From contig JAFZFF010000101.1 in NCBI GenBank assembly GCA_017556045.1, positions 1-32,709 on the forward strand: DNA of 32,709 nucleotides, read 5' to 3'. The DNA is from Bacteroidaceae bacterium. GTDB lineage: Bacteria; Bacteroidota; Bacteroidia; Bacteroidales; Bacteroidaceae. Shown here piece after piece: positions 25,280 through 31,831 of this stretch. The translations under genes were made by a program, and so were the position numbers. Below the pieces are notes generated by a model. It worked only from the letters and a program-made list of their open reading frames with translations. It did not search any database and was not told the DNA's origin. Every line of letters begins with the position of its first letter. Position 1 is the first letter of the stretch.

Positions 25280-25498
25280 TTATGGCGCACCTATACATTC
25301 CACGATAATCCTTACTTGGTTGCGCGATAAGATGCGCTCCGTGCCTTTGTACCCTGCGTTCTTCAGCATTTGGCTGAGGCGGGTGGTCTTGCTCAGCTCC
25401 TCGCGGAAGAGGCGCACAGCGGTGTGTGCCAACCTATCGGGGTAGTAGAGCTGGGCGAGCTCGCCAAACTTGTATTCTTTGATTTGAAATCGTTTCAT
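25280..25498 (-). CDS. DUF4248 domain protein (72 aa)
   Basis: The sequence MKRFQIKEYKFGELAQLYYP...ILSRNQVRIIVECIGAP matches my knowledge of DUF4248 along its whole length. The Leu-Ala-x-Leu-Tyr-x-Pro motif comes near the start and QVRxIVExxG near the end. The arrangement resembles a small helical DNA-binding fold, but this is inference. DUF4248 genes in Bacteroidales typically neighbour a VirE-N/primase-like gene and a peptidoglycan hydrolase gene, as here. It is downstream of the VirE-like gene, separated by 67 nt that contain the left 31-bp inverted repeat. A decayed second copy lies at 4251-4331. Confidence 0.85.
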   Translation of the reverse strand: MKRFQIKEYKFGELAQLYYPDRLAHTAVRLFREELSKTTRLSQMLKNAGYKGTERILSRNQVRIIVECIGAP

Positions 25499-25535
25499 AT
25501 TATTTTTAGTTTTTTAATGTTGATGGAGAGACAGT

Positions 25536-25566
25536 GCATATTAACTGTAATCGTAATTGTAATCAC
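25536..25566. repeat. 31-bp inverted repeat, left copy
   Basis: It starts GCATATTAACTG and runs through three hexamers of the form (T/C)GTAAT. It matches the reverse complement of 32572-32602 at 30 of 31 positions, including a perfect 27-bp run. It ends on the first base of the VirE-like stop codon. The two copies bracket the accessory block minus DUF4248. Confidence 0.9.
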
Positions 25567-27992
25567 TATACCTTAATGAATACATCCCTCTCTTCATCCT
25601 TCACGATATGTCCACGTGATACCCAGCTTGCAAGTTGATTCCGGGGATTAGGTCTTAATCCCTGCGCTATGCGGAGGTCTCGCACCTGTTCGCGGGTGAA
25701 TTCTTTAGGTAGCATCGAGAGCAGTCCTACGGGGCCGCGCTGGAGGGAGTTCTTCTCACCATCGAGGTCGCGGTGTAGCATGTCACGGAAGAATCGCATC
25801 TTGCACCACATATCATAGCGTACAGACCAGGCGGCGAAGGTGGCTATCTCATCGCTCCATCTCATGCCATTCATCACATAGAGGAGCATGGCGCGGTAGA
25901 AGCCCATGAGCAGGCTGCGGCGCGACATCTTGGCATAGGCGCGGTCATCGGCATCGCGGGCAAAGGCTACCTGTTCGCGATTGAGCGCCAAGGCCCACTC
26001 GATGGCTTCGGGGCAGTGGAGGGTGCCGCTACAGGAGGTGAGGCGGTCTATGTACCCCTTGAGCTCTTCGGCAAAGTGCTCCCCATACTGGGCGTAGTGG
26101 GGCACCTCTTCGCCCCAGTTGTCTTCGTCCTCGATGATGGTGGAGAAGGCCAGACGCGACAGGGTACCGTCGGCAATGCTTTTGGCAAAGTACTTGCGTA
26201 CGCGCTGCACGGTGGTAGAGGCATTCCAGTTCCATCTGACGCGCACCTTGGCATTCACGGCATTGGCTGCTACGCGCTCCTGTCCGTACTTGCCGCAGTC
26301 AAAGGCGAGGCGGAGTATGGCGCTCACGCTACCGCTCTGCGTGTTGGTCTTCAGGGCATTGAGCAGCTCTATCTCGTCCATCTGTGTGTAGAGAAATTTG
26401 TTTTCTGCCTCAGAGAGTCGCAATACAAAGGCGGCATTGGTCATGTCTGACGCCAAGATCTGCGTGCCCAGCCCATCGGGGCGCTTGGGCTTGTCGGCAG
26501 GATTGGCGATGCCCTCGCAGGTCTCGCGCCAGCGTCGCTCCTTCTCGCGTGCCACCTCGTCGCGCGCCTCGATGTCGGCGATGATGTAGTCGATGGGGGT
26601 GTTCACCGCACTCTTACCCGATGATAGCTCTGCCACGAGCACGCTCATGAAGGTGGGCTCGTAATCTCGTCCGTCGATGTAGGCAAACTGCAGATCCTTT
26701 ACATGTGCTCCCAGGGGAGGAAACACAGCCATGGCCACTGCCGCCTTCATACGCTCGGGCGTGCGTGAGGTGAGTAGCGCGATGGGTTCGGGGAGAATAG
26801 TCGGCATTGCTGGAGGTAATGCCTCGGGATGAGGGTTGAGCGTTGAGGGTTGAGAGTCCCCGTCCGCTACTTCGGAAGACTCCGACGCGACTTGTAAGGC
26901 ACGCTTCAAAGTCTCAGGCATATTGCGCGACATAGGCCTATTGATAGCGCTCTGTATCGTCTGACGATGCTTCTGAGGCTCTTCACCGTAGGTGGGGAGT
27001 ATGCTTGCTACCCATGCAGCATCATCGTTGCAGATGTAGCGGAGGTTACACGCCATGGTGAAGATGAAGGAATTTCTCGCGCCTTGGGCGGGACGGCCTC
27101 CGAGTTGCTCTTCGAGTCTTCTTATAATCTCGGAGTACTCAATACCATTGTAGTCGGTGGGGTAAGATTCTCCTCCTAAGATAGGAGGAGTACCCCGCAG
27201 GGGGGAGGTGGTATGATTGGCGTCCACAGATACCCCCTCCGCTACATTACGTTCCACTCCATTACGCTCGTCCCCCTTAAAGGGCGACAATTCTTTTTGA
27301 TTAGCCCCTTCCGCGGACTCTGCATTCTCCCTCTTTAAGGGGGAGTCCCCGCAGGGGGAGGGGGTAAGGGAGAGGGGACAATCAGGAGACGCTCCCCACA
27401 AACTTCCGTCGGGGTAGTCACTTGCATCGGGCAACTCTGCGAATAAAAGTGAAGGATTAAAGTACAGCACCTCACTCTTCATCGGCGCATACGACAATCG
27501 TGAGATATCTTTACACACATCATCGCACTGTACCCCCATCGCCTGGCAAAAGTCATGCTGCTCCTGCTGGATGCTCTTACCCTTAGCGCGCTGCATCACC
27601 AGGCGCAAGCCATCGCCACTCGGGGTGATGTGAGCAAGGGCGAGCCTACTCATGTCCATCTTGCCTGCAAGCTGCTCATAGAGCGCCTTAGCATCGCCCA
27701 CATGATCAAAGTCAAGCATCAAAAGTCCCGTAGGTCTCATAAACTCAGCGTGGCGTGGACTGAGGGGTTTCGTGCCCTGCGCCTCACACTTGGCCAGGTA
27801 CTTTCTATATTTATCTTTGTCAAACACGCCCATGTAGGTCAGCGCGGGCAGCTTGCTCTTCGCTTTGGGCTCTCCTGCACGGTGTGCAAGGATGAGCCTT
27901 TCGGTCTTCTCGCTCTGCGTGAGGGTGTAAAACTGCTGCGCATCGCAGGGCTTGAGAACATTGTCAAATGAGTTGTTTACGTAATTAATCAT
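25566..27992 (-). CDS. VirE-N (BT4734-like) / primase-like protein of an accessory element (808 aa)
   Basis: Residues ~40-185 are a VirE N-terminal/BT4734-like domain: LPALTYMGVFDK, GLLMLDFDHVGDA, ALAHITPSGDGLRLVMQ and CKDISRLSYAP, resembling an archaeo-eukaryotic primase fold with acidic and His/Gly residues. Residues ~206-276 are a low-complexity linker encoded by GC-rich repeats. Residues ~280-370 look like a primase C-terminal helical region (IIRRLEEQLGGRP...NLRYICNDDAAWVASILPTYG). The rest is a DUF3987-like helicase-type region with a degenerate loop (AELSSGKSAVNTPIDYI, ~455) and an acidic QMDEIELL (~550). Such proteins are found in Bacteroidales accessory modules beside DUF4248 and peptidoglycan hydrolases; DNA replication or priming is likely but unproven. 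The frame is open despite the repeat insertion. Confidence 0.85.
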   Translation of the reverse strand: MINYVNNSFDNVLKPCDAQQFYTLTQSEKTERLILAHRAGEPKAKSKLPALTYMGVFDKDKYRKYLAKCEAQGTKPLSPRHAEFMRPTGLLMLDFDHVGDAKALYEQLAGKMDMSRLALAHITPSGDGLRLVMQRAKGKSIQQEQHDFCQAMGVQCDDVCKDISRLSYAPMKSEVLYFNPSLLFAELPDASDYPDGSLWGASPDCPLSLTPSPCGDSPLKRENAESAEGANQKELSPFKGDERNGVERNVAEGVSVDANHTTSPLRGTPPILGGESYPTDYNGIEYSEIIRRLEEQLGGRPAQGARNSFIFTMACNLRYICNDDAAWVASILPTYGEEPQKHRQTIQSAINRPMSRNMPETLKRALQVASESSEVADGDSQPSTLNPHPEALPPAMPTILPEPIALLTSRTPERMKAAVAMAVFPPLGAHVKDLQFAYIDGRDYEPTFMSVLVAELSSGKSAVNTPIDYIIADIEARDEVAREKERRWRETCEGIANPADKPKRPDGLGTQILASDMTNAAFVLRLSEAENKFLYTQMDEIELLNALKTNTQSGSVSAILRLAFDCGKYGQERVAANAVNAKVRVRWNWNASTTVQRVRKYFAKSIADGTLSRLAFSTIIEDEDNWGEEVPHYAQYGEHFAEELKGYIDRLTSCSGTLHCPEAIEWALALNREQVAFARDADDRAYAKMSRRSLLMGFYRAMLLYVMNGMRWSDEIATFAAWSVRYDMWCKMRFFRDMLHRDLDGEKNSLQRGPVGLLSMLPKEFTREQVRDLRIAQGLRPNPRNQLASWVSRGHIVKDEERDVFIKV
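27166..27377. repeat. GC-rich dispersed repeats inside the VirE-like gene
   Basis: 27166-27284 aligns end to end with the reverse complement of the intergenic repeat at 14907-15010 (shared GGAGGAGTACCC, GGGGGAGGTGGTA, TACCCCCTCCGCT and TTACGCTCGTCCCCCT). A second unit (27327-27377) has CCCTCTTTAAGGGGGAGTCC. Together they encode residues ~206-276, rich in Pro, Gly, Ser and Glu. Confidence 0.85.
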
Positions 27993-27995
27993 ATA

Positions 27996-28060
27996 GACCC
28001 CTTCTGCCCTTCGGGCATCTCCCCCTCTATGGGGAGAGCCTTCGGGGTGCTGCTGGGGTA
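27996..28060. repeat. GC-rich palindromic repeat upstream of the VirE-like gene
   Basis: It contains GACCCCTTCTG, a GCCCTTCGGGC hairpin and CTCCCCCTCTATGGGGAGAG. It is the inverted partner of the repeat at 28104-28138. With it, the repeat occupies most of the 132-bp gap between two genes. Confidence 0.75.
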
Positions 28061-28103
28061 AGCAGTTTGTTAAATGTTATAAATAAAAATCAGCGAGGTT
28101 TGA

Positions 28104-28138
28104 GTCCTCCCCATAGAGGGGGAGTTAGAGGGGGTCTA
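28104..28138. repeat. GC-rich palindromic repeat supplying the M15 stop codon
   Basis: On the minus strand it reads GACCCCCTCTAACTCCCCCT then CTATGGGGAGGAC. The M15 gene runs into it and ends there: GAC CCC CTC TAA gives the last three residues Asp-Pro-Leu and the stop. Confidence 0.75.
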
Positions 28139-28604
28139 TGAACGGCCAAGTGTTAAAACCCTCGATGTCGTACGCGATATGTATATACCCACGCTTGCGG
28201 TCGATGTAGCACTCGGTGATGCCCAGCTGACCCGTACTGAAGAGATACACGATGAGTTCGTAGAGCTTATATACCAGTCCATTCTTGGGGCGAATATCTG
28301 CCGCCATACCCTTCATGTGGTAGCTGTATTGGGCACCGCCTACAGCCTTGTTCAGCTCGGGGCAACGGTAGCCACTGTTGACGATGATGGGTCCGTCCCA
28401 TGCCTCGCGTATCGGGTCGAGCACATTTTCGGTGAGCAGCTCGAGGTTTCTCACGGCCTCCGCCGAGGGCACGTTCTCGATGTAACGTGCCTGAGCGGTT
28501 GCGCTATAGGTGAATTCTTCAAGACTAAAGAAGACCCCCTCCCAGCCTCCCCCTCTATGGGGAGGAGTTGCTGGCATCGCGGTAGTTTTATTCGTTGTTG
28601 TCAT
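28125..28604 (-). CDS. M15-family D,D-carboxypeptidase-like peptidoglycan hydrolase (159 aa)
   Basis: Peptidase M15_3 features are complete: FSLEEFTYSATAQARYIENV (~25-45), PIIVNSGYRCPELNKAVGG (~72-90), the zinc-binding SYHMKGMAADI (~93-104, His and Asp) and YIHIAYD (~140, second His). The family cleaves peptidoglycan peptide cross-links. No signal peptide is visible, as for phage-type endolysin-like members. Residues ~12-24 (ATPPHRGGGWEGV) are encoded by a GC-rich repeat inserted just after the start, and the last three residues and stop come from another repeat. The gene's start overlaps the end of the upstream gene by 17 nt. It belongs to the DUF4248/VirE-like accessory module. Confidence 0.87.
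   Translation of the reverse strand: MTTTNKTTAMPATPPHRGGGWEGVFFSLEEFTYSATAQARYIENVPSAEAVRNLELLTENVLDPIREAWDGPIIVNSGYRCPELNKAVGGAQYSYHMKGMAADIRPKNGLVYKLYELIVYLFSTGQLGITECYIDRKRGYIHIAYDIEGFNTWPFIDPL
28533..28567. repeat. GC-rich palindromic repeat within the M15 gene
   Basis: GACCCCCTCCCAGCCTCC followed by CCCTCTATGGGGAGGAG is the same unit as at 28104-28138. It encodes about residues 13-24 of the M15 protein, ahead of the conserved domain. Confidence 0.8.
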
Positions 28605-28965
28605 TACTTCTTACTTTTTTGTTCGTTTTACGTTCTTTTTCTTCTCTGCTAGCTCCTCCATAGAGGGAGGGGTTGGGGAGGGTCTTCCTCTTTTCATAGT
28701 ACAGTCCATCGCCGATGTACTCTTTGGGTGCGAAGGGTAGCGGACTATCGCGGCGGATGATGCCCATGACACGACCATTCTTGACGCCTATGGCAAAGTG
28801 GATGATGCCACCAAATCTGCGGTCGTGATTGTCAAAGTACCCTTGCAAGCCATGCTGCAGATGCCCGAAGAAGGCCGAGCGGTTCTTGATAGGTTTCATG
28901 AGGCCCCCCTCAGTCCCCCCAAGGGGGGATGACTGGTTTTTCTTTTTATAGTTACTTGTTGTCAT
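28588..28965 (-). CDS. Unrecognised protein with repeat-derived ends (125 aa)
   Basis: I do not recognise the family. A plausible folded core spans residues ~24-93 (MKPIKNRSAFFGHLQHGLQG, FDNHDRRFGGIIHFAIGVKN, PFAPKEYIGDGLYYEKRK). It is flanked by a repeat-derived stretch at each side, NQSSPLGGTEGGL (~10-22) and LPNPSLYGGASREE (~96-109); the final part is highly charged. The Met at residue 23 could be the original start. The 3' end overlaps the M15 start by 17 nt, so translation may be coupled. No membrane segment or signal peptide is seen. Confidence 0.6.
   Translation of the reverse strand: MTTSNYKKKNQSSPLGGTEGGLMKPIKNRSAFFGHLQHGLQGYFDNHDRRFGGIIHFAIGVKNGRVMGIIRRDSPLPFAPKEYIGDGLYYEKRKTLPNPSLYGGASREEKERKTNKKVRSNDNNE
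28652..28684. repeat. GC-rich palindromic repeat near the 3' end of the 125-aa gene
   Basis: GCTCCTCCATAGAGGGAGG followed by GGTTGGGGAGGGTC is the same repeat family in reverse orientation. It encodes LPNPSLYGGA near the C-terminus. Confidence 0.75.
28901..28933. repeat. GC-rich palindromic repeat at the 5' end of the 125-aa gene
   Basis: AGGCCCCCCTCAGTCCCCCC followed by AAGGGGGGATGAC is a variant with a CCCCCC/GGGGGG palindrome. It encodes SSPLGGTEGG before an internal Met. Confidence 0.7.
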
Positions 28966-28984
28966 TGTTTTGAATTGTTATGTG

Positions 28985-29431
28985 TTAGGAATTAGTGCTT
29001 CTCGCGGTTGTCTGAGTCACCCCTCCTTGGGAGGGGCTGGGGGAGGCTACTACTGTGTCGTACACATCCGCTTCAAGGCGGCGCTTCACCTCATCTATCT
29101 CGCTCTGTATGTAGAGCACCATGAGGGGCTTGGTGAGGTGGCGCGGTACGAGGAACGACACCTTCACCTTGTCCTCAGTCACTGCCAGCGTAGTGCTTCC
29201 TACCACCACCTGCTTCTGATAGGTGGGCTTGCGCGAAGCCTCTGCGTAGGGCTCAAATACGAAGCTGGTGCCCTCCATCTTCACACGACCACGGATGGTC
29301 TTCTCGGGCTTGCCCAGGCGCTCCAGGGCACCACTGTGGTAGCTCTTGGTCATCACCTTCATCTTACCATTTTCACTCACGTGCATATCGCACATCTCAA
29401 GGGTCTCACTGCTGTTAAAATACTTTTTCAT
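28985..29431 (-). CDS. Unrecognised accessory-block protein (148 aa)
   Basis: The ATG at 29431 starts MKKYFNSSETLEMCDMHVSE; a longer frame to 29500 would begin beyond a hairpin and looks less protein-like. The core is a mixed alpha/beta sequence (MKVMTKSYHSGALERLGKPE, TTLAVTEDKVKVSFLVPRHL) ending in a helix (IQSEIDEVKRRLEADVY). The last ~20 residues (ASPSPSQGGVTQTTARSTNS) come from a GC-rich repeat. I recognise no family. It has its own predicted promoter with a leader hairpin and lies just upstream of the 125-aa gene on the same strand. Confidence 0.6.
   Translation of the reverse strand: MKKYFNSSETLEMCDMHVSENGKMKVMTKSYHSGALERLGKPEKTIRGRVKMEGTSFVFEPYAEASRKPTYQKQVVVGSTTLAVTEDKVKVSFLVPRHLTKPLMVLYIQSEIDEVKRRLEADVYDTVVASPSPSQGGVTQTTARSTNS
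29015..29049. repeat. GC-rich palindromic repeat at the 3' end of the 148-aa gene
   Basis: AGTCACCCCTCCTTGGGAGG followed by GGCTGGGGGAGGCT belongs to the same family. It encodes ASPSPSQGGVT close to the stop codon. Confidence 0.7.
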
Positions 29432-29524
29432 TGTTTTTTCGGTTTGTGGGCGAGGCTTCAGAAACGATGGCCATCTATCTCGAGAATCCCTTCGGCCCAC
29501 TGCCCGATGTTAATAAAAAATTTA

Positions 29525-29557
29525 CTCCCGCAACCACTTTCGTTGTGATTACGGGAG
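29525..29557 (-). terminator. Hairpin with T tract between minus-strand genes
   Basis: In minus-strand RNA, CUCCCGUAAUCAC pairs with GUGGUUGCGGGAG throughout (13 bp including two U-G pairs) around AACGAAA, then UAAAUUUUUU follows. The wobble pairs make it stable only as minus-strand RNA. It can end transcripts from 29626-30057. A -7 element directly upstream would make it the 5' leader of the 148-aa gene too. Confidence 0.7.
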
Positions 29558-29565
29558 CAAAGGTA
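29558..29565 (-). promoter_or_regulatory. -7 element for the 148-aa gene
   Basis: TACCTTTG on the minus strand matches TAnnTTTG. Transcription would begin at the base of the 29525-29557 hairpin, about 120 nt before the ATG at 29431. No good -33 is seen. Confidence 0.45.
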
Positions 29566-29584
29566 CGGCGATATTTTTCCGCCC

Positions 29585-29618
29585 ACTTGATACGTATATA
29601 ATACGCCGACTTGATACG
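29585..29618. repeat. Two direct repeats ACTTGATACG, operator candidate
   Basis: Exact 10-bp copies lie at 29585-29594 and 29609-29618, 24 bp apart, about 20 bp upstream of the -7 element at 29558-29565. The spacing of roughly two helical turns would suit a dimeric regulator. Confidence 0.5.
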
Positions 29619-29625
29619 GTCTATG

Positions 29626-30057
29626 CTACAACGCTTCTAATCGCGATCGAAACGCCCATGTCTTCTCTTGGTCCAGTCCGCGAGCCTTCGAGGTGCGCAG
29701 CGTCTCGGGGTTTATTCCCCACAGAGCGCCCCACATCTTCCATTTTGTAGATATATTAAGTCTCTCGGTGAGATATTCCGCCAAGGTACCCTTCTCTGCA
29801 TTGGACAACCCCACCGGCATCCACCCCTCATCCACCATGCCAGCATCCATAAGCTTGGCGTGTAGGGTGCGCGCCTCGTCAGAGAGCAACACCTCGGGCA
29901 GAGGGGCCACATCCATCACCTCGGCCTCGGCCTCCTCTACCACGGGCATGGCGTTCACCGTCATAGAGCCATCGGGGGAGATGGTCACTGACATCGAGTG
30001 CACCGTGTCGGCGATGACACCAAAGGTGCAATTATTAAAAATCTTATTCCCACTCAT
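29626..30057 (-). CDS. Unrecognised accessory-block protein (143 aa)
   Basis: The N-terminus MSGNKIFNNCTFGVIADTVH runs into a beta-rich piece, then an acidic Ala/Glu/Val linker (~40-58). The C-terminal part (~60-143) is helical with conserved-looking Trp residues: DAGMVDEGWMPVGLSNAEKG, ISTKWKMWGALWGINPETLR. I cannot name the family. The start codon overlaps the upstream gene's stop by 4 nt (ATGA), so the pair is an operon with likely translational coupling. A hairpin terminator follows. Confidence 0.65.
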   Translation of the reverse strand: MSGNKIFNNCTFGVIADTVHSMSVTISPDGSMTVNAMPVVEEAEAEVMDVAPLPEVLLSDEARTLHAKLMDAGMVDEGWMPVGLSNAEKGTLAEYLTERLNISTKWKMWGALWGINPETLRTSKARGLDQEKTWAFRSRLEAL

Positions 30058-30548
30058 TCAGCCCTCCTCTCTATCACGCGCAGTGATGGTGTAGCGGTGA
30101 GCGTATTGATGGTGCCAGTGGTAGCTATGGTGCAGCCATTATACACCTGCCTCATGCGCGCATTGTCACGACGCGTGTGGTGCGCCTTGATGTTCGTCGC
30201 CTTCTGCTTGATGTCGCGGTCGCCCTCGGCATAGTCCACCAGCAGGTCGTAGATAGGCTTCGCCTCAGCCCACGAGGTGCACTCCTTGGCAAAGCGCTCG
30301 ATGAAGTCGATGGGGATGGCCTTCGTGCGGCGCAGCACCTCCTCATCGGTAGCCTCTCTCGCGGCACTCAGCCTCTCCACCTCGCGCTGCAGGTCATCGC
30401 GCTCCTCCTCAGCCTCGCGCAACTGCTTGATAATCTCTGATACATACTCTTTTATCTCACTCAGAAAGTCCATTACACCTTCACAGATGACGCCGGACAA
30501 GCGCTCCCCGAATACCGTCGGGAAGTCCATTAATTCATTCACTTTCAT
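30054..30548 (-). CDS. Unrecognised coiled-coil protein (164 aa)
   Basis: I chose the ATG at 30548 (MKVNELMDFPTVFGERLSG); the upstream extension to 30599 would include most of the predicted leader. Residues ~30-75 form a clear coiled coil (EIIKQLREAEEERDDLQREV). Then comes a short helical region (IDFIERFAKECTSWAEAKPI) and a basic stretch (ATNIKAHHTRRDNARMRQVY). It has no signal peptide and no recognised domain. It is the first gene of a two-gene operon with the 143-aa protein. Confidence 0.65.
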   Translation of the reverse strand: MKVNELMDFPTVFGERLSGVICEGVMDFLSEIKEYVSEIIKQLREAEEERDDLQREVERLSAAREATDEEVLRRTKAIPIDFIERFAKECTSWAEAKPIYDLLVDYAEGDRDIKQKATNIKAHHTRRDNARMRQVYNGCTIATTGTINTLTATPSLRVIERRAE

Positions 30549-30608
30549 AATGTTAGATGATTTTTTAATGGGGTTAAACCTAATGTTATCCTCTCTCAAA
30601 AACGGTTA

Positions 30609-30640
30609 CAAATGTAGCACCGAAAATCCCATCCTCCAAA
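30609..30640 (-). promoter_or_regulatory. Promoter of the 164-aa/143-aa operon
   Basis: On the minus strand TTTG (30637-30640) and TACATTTG (30609-30616) are spaced by 20 nt. This is the best-formed Bacteroidetes-type promoter in the window. The leader is about 55 nt. The rest of the gap up to 30827 shows no gene. Confidence 0.7.
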
Positions 30641-30827
30641 CTTTCGAGCAAGAAGTTTTCCACCACTTTTCCACACCCACGGCCGTCGCCCCTTGCAAGC
30701 GATTGACGCTCAGTGAGTACCAGAAATTTAAAGAATTTCGTATGTTTTATAACATGTTTTGCAATTTTTTTACTCCTCCGAAACGGGGGTGTCAGATTGC
30801 AAAATCACTCCTTTTGTTGGATTGAGC

Positions 30828-31820
30828 TTAAAGGTCTAGAAATCTTCTGCTATAAGAAAACCAACTATAAGGTTTCTCTTTATACACACAGTCGAAGCAT
30901 TTGAAACCTAAATTCACTATTCGTGTCTCAGGTTCAAATAGTTGGTCGTAATTAAAAGATGCAAAGTTATAGGATTTACAGGCTTTACAAACTGTTTGAC
31001 ACTCCAGTGTGCCTCTTTTTGTTTTTACTTCGTGAATGTTAGCTCCATACTGATTGGCTAATGCAATCTCAGCACCATTAAAGCCTGTAGAGTTTACATA
31101 CATACCTTGAGGACTCCCAATTAGTGCCAATCTGACGCTGTTCCCACATTTCCAACAAGGTTTATCTATGAAGAACATCTCTGCACGATTCATTCTCCGA
31201 TGACATTTTGGACATAAGGGATTGGGACATATATTTACCTTGTCCACAGACAAAAGTCGTTTAGAAATATCCTCACAATCATCAAAGTCACTTATCATTA
31301 ACTGCAGACATGCAATCTTATGATTCTCATAGTAATTTAATGCATTTTCACTGGGTTCGTGAGTCACTACTACCTCGATAACTATGACAACATTATTATC
31401 CTTATCAAGCAAAGCTATATCAGGAATGCACTCCGCCAAATTGTATTCTTCGACAACTTTTGCAGCTTTCTTCAATAAGTTGCCCTCGTGATATTCTCCA
31501 CACTTATCACAATGCCAACGAAATTTCAATTCATTGACACCCTGATTCAATCTATCGTTGATTAGGTCTACAATCTTCTGTTTTGTTCGCTTATGAAGAT
31601 ACGATTCAGAACAAGTATTCGTATTGCCCGACTTATGAGCAAAATGATTCTTCCTATATCCCTTTTGTCCCTCAGGAATCTTACTGATTCGTAACACCAG
31701 CTCCTCCCCGCAGACAGGGCAAAAGTATTTCTCGCCTTTTACTGCATCAGAAATGTGTATTTCATCCCCCTTACTATCCTTCGCAAAAGGAAGAAGGATT
31801 TTACGTGATGTTCTATTCAT
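30828..31820 (-). CDS. CoiA-like competence/nuclease family protein with zinc-ribbon cysteines (330 aa)
   Basis: The N-terminal part shows CPVCGEELVLRISK (first Cys pair ~34/37) followed by NHFAHKSGN...CSESYLHKRTKQKI, the typical CoiA-like opening. The nuclease-like core has IPDIALLDKDNNVVIVIEVV (~130-150), matching a PD-(D/E)xK layout with Asp and Glu-x-Val, followed by THEPS. More Cys pairs follow: HCDKCG, CPKC, CWKCG, CKAC and CFDC. The start is the ATG at 31820; a TTG at 31835 overlaps the upstream gene. CoiA-like proteins are linked to DNA uptake or restriction-type functions in other bacteria; here the role is unknown. The gene is AT-rich relative to its neighbours, as is the one upstream 12 nt away. 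Confidence 0.75.
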   Translation of the reverse strand: MNRTSRKILLPFAKDSKGDEIHISDAVKGEKYFCPVCGEELVLRISKIPEGQKGYRKNHFAHKSGNTNTCSESYLHKRTKQKIVDLINDRLNQGVNELKFRWHCDKCGEYHEGNLLKKAAKVVEEYNLAECIPDIALLDKDNNVVIVIEVVVTHEPSENALNYYENHKIACLQLMISDFDDCEDISKRLLSVDKVNICPNPLCPKCHRRMNRAEMFFIDKPCWKCGNSVRLALIGSPQGMYVNSTGFNGAEIALANQYGANIHEVKTKRGTLECQTVCKACKSYNFASFNYDQLFEPETRIVNLGFKCFDCVYKEKPYSWFSYSRRFLDL

Positions 31821-31831
31821 GGGGGAAACTA

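Noticed and set aside
29432-29500. 23-residue N-terminal extension of the 148-aa protein
   Set aside because: It is basic and Pro/Arg-rich, with no homology visible; the ATG at 29431 gives a more natural start.
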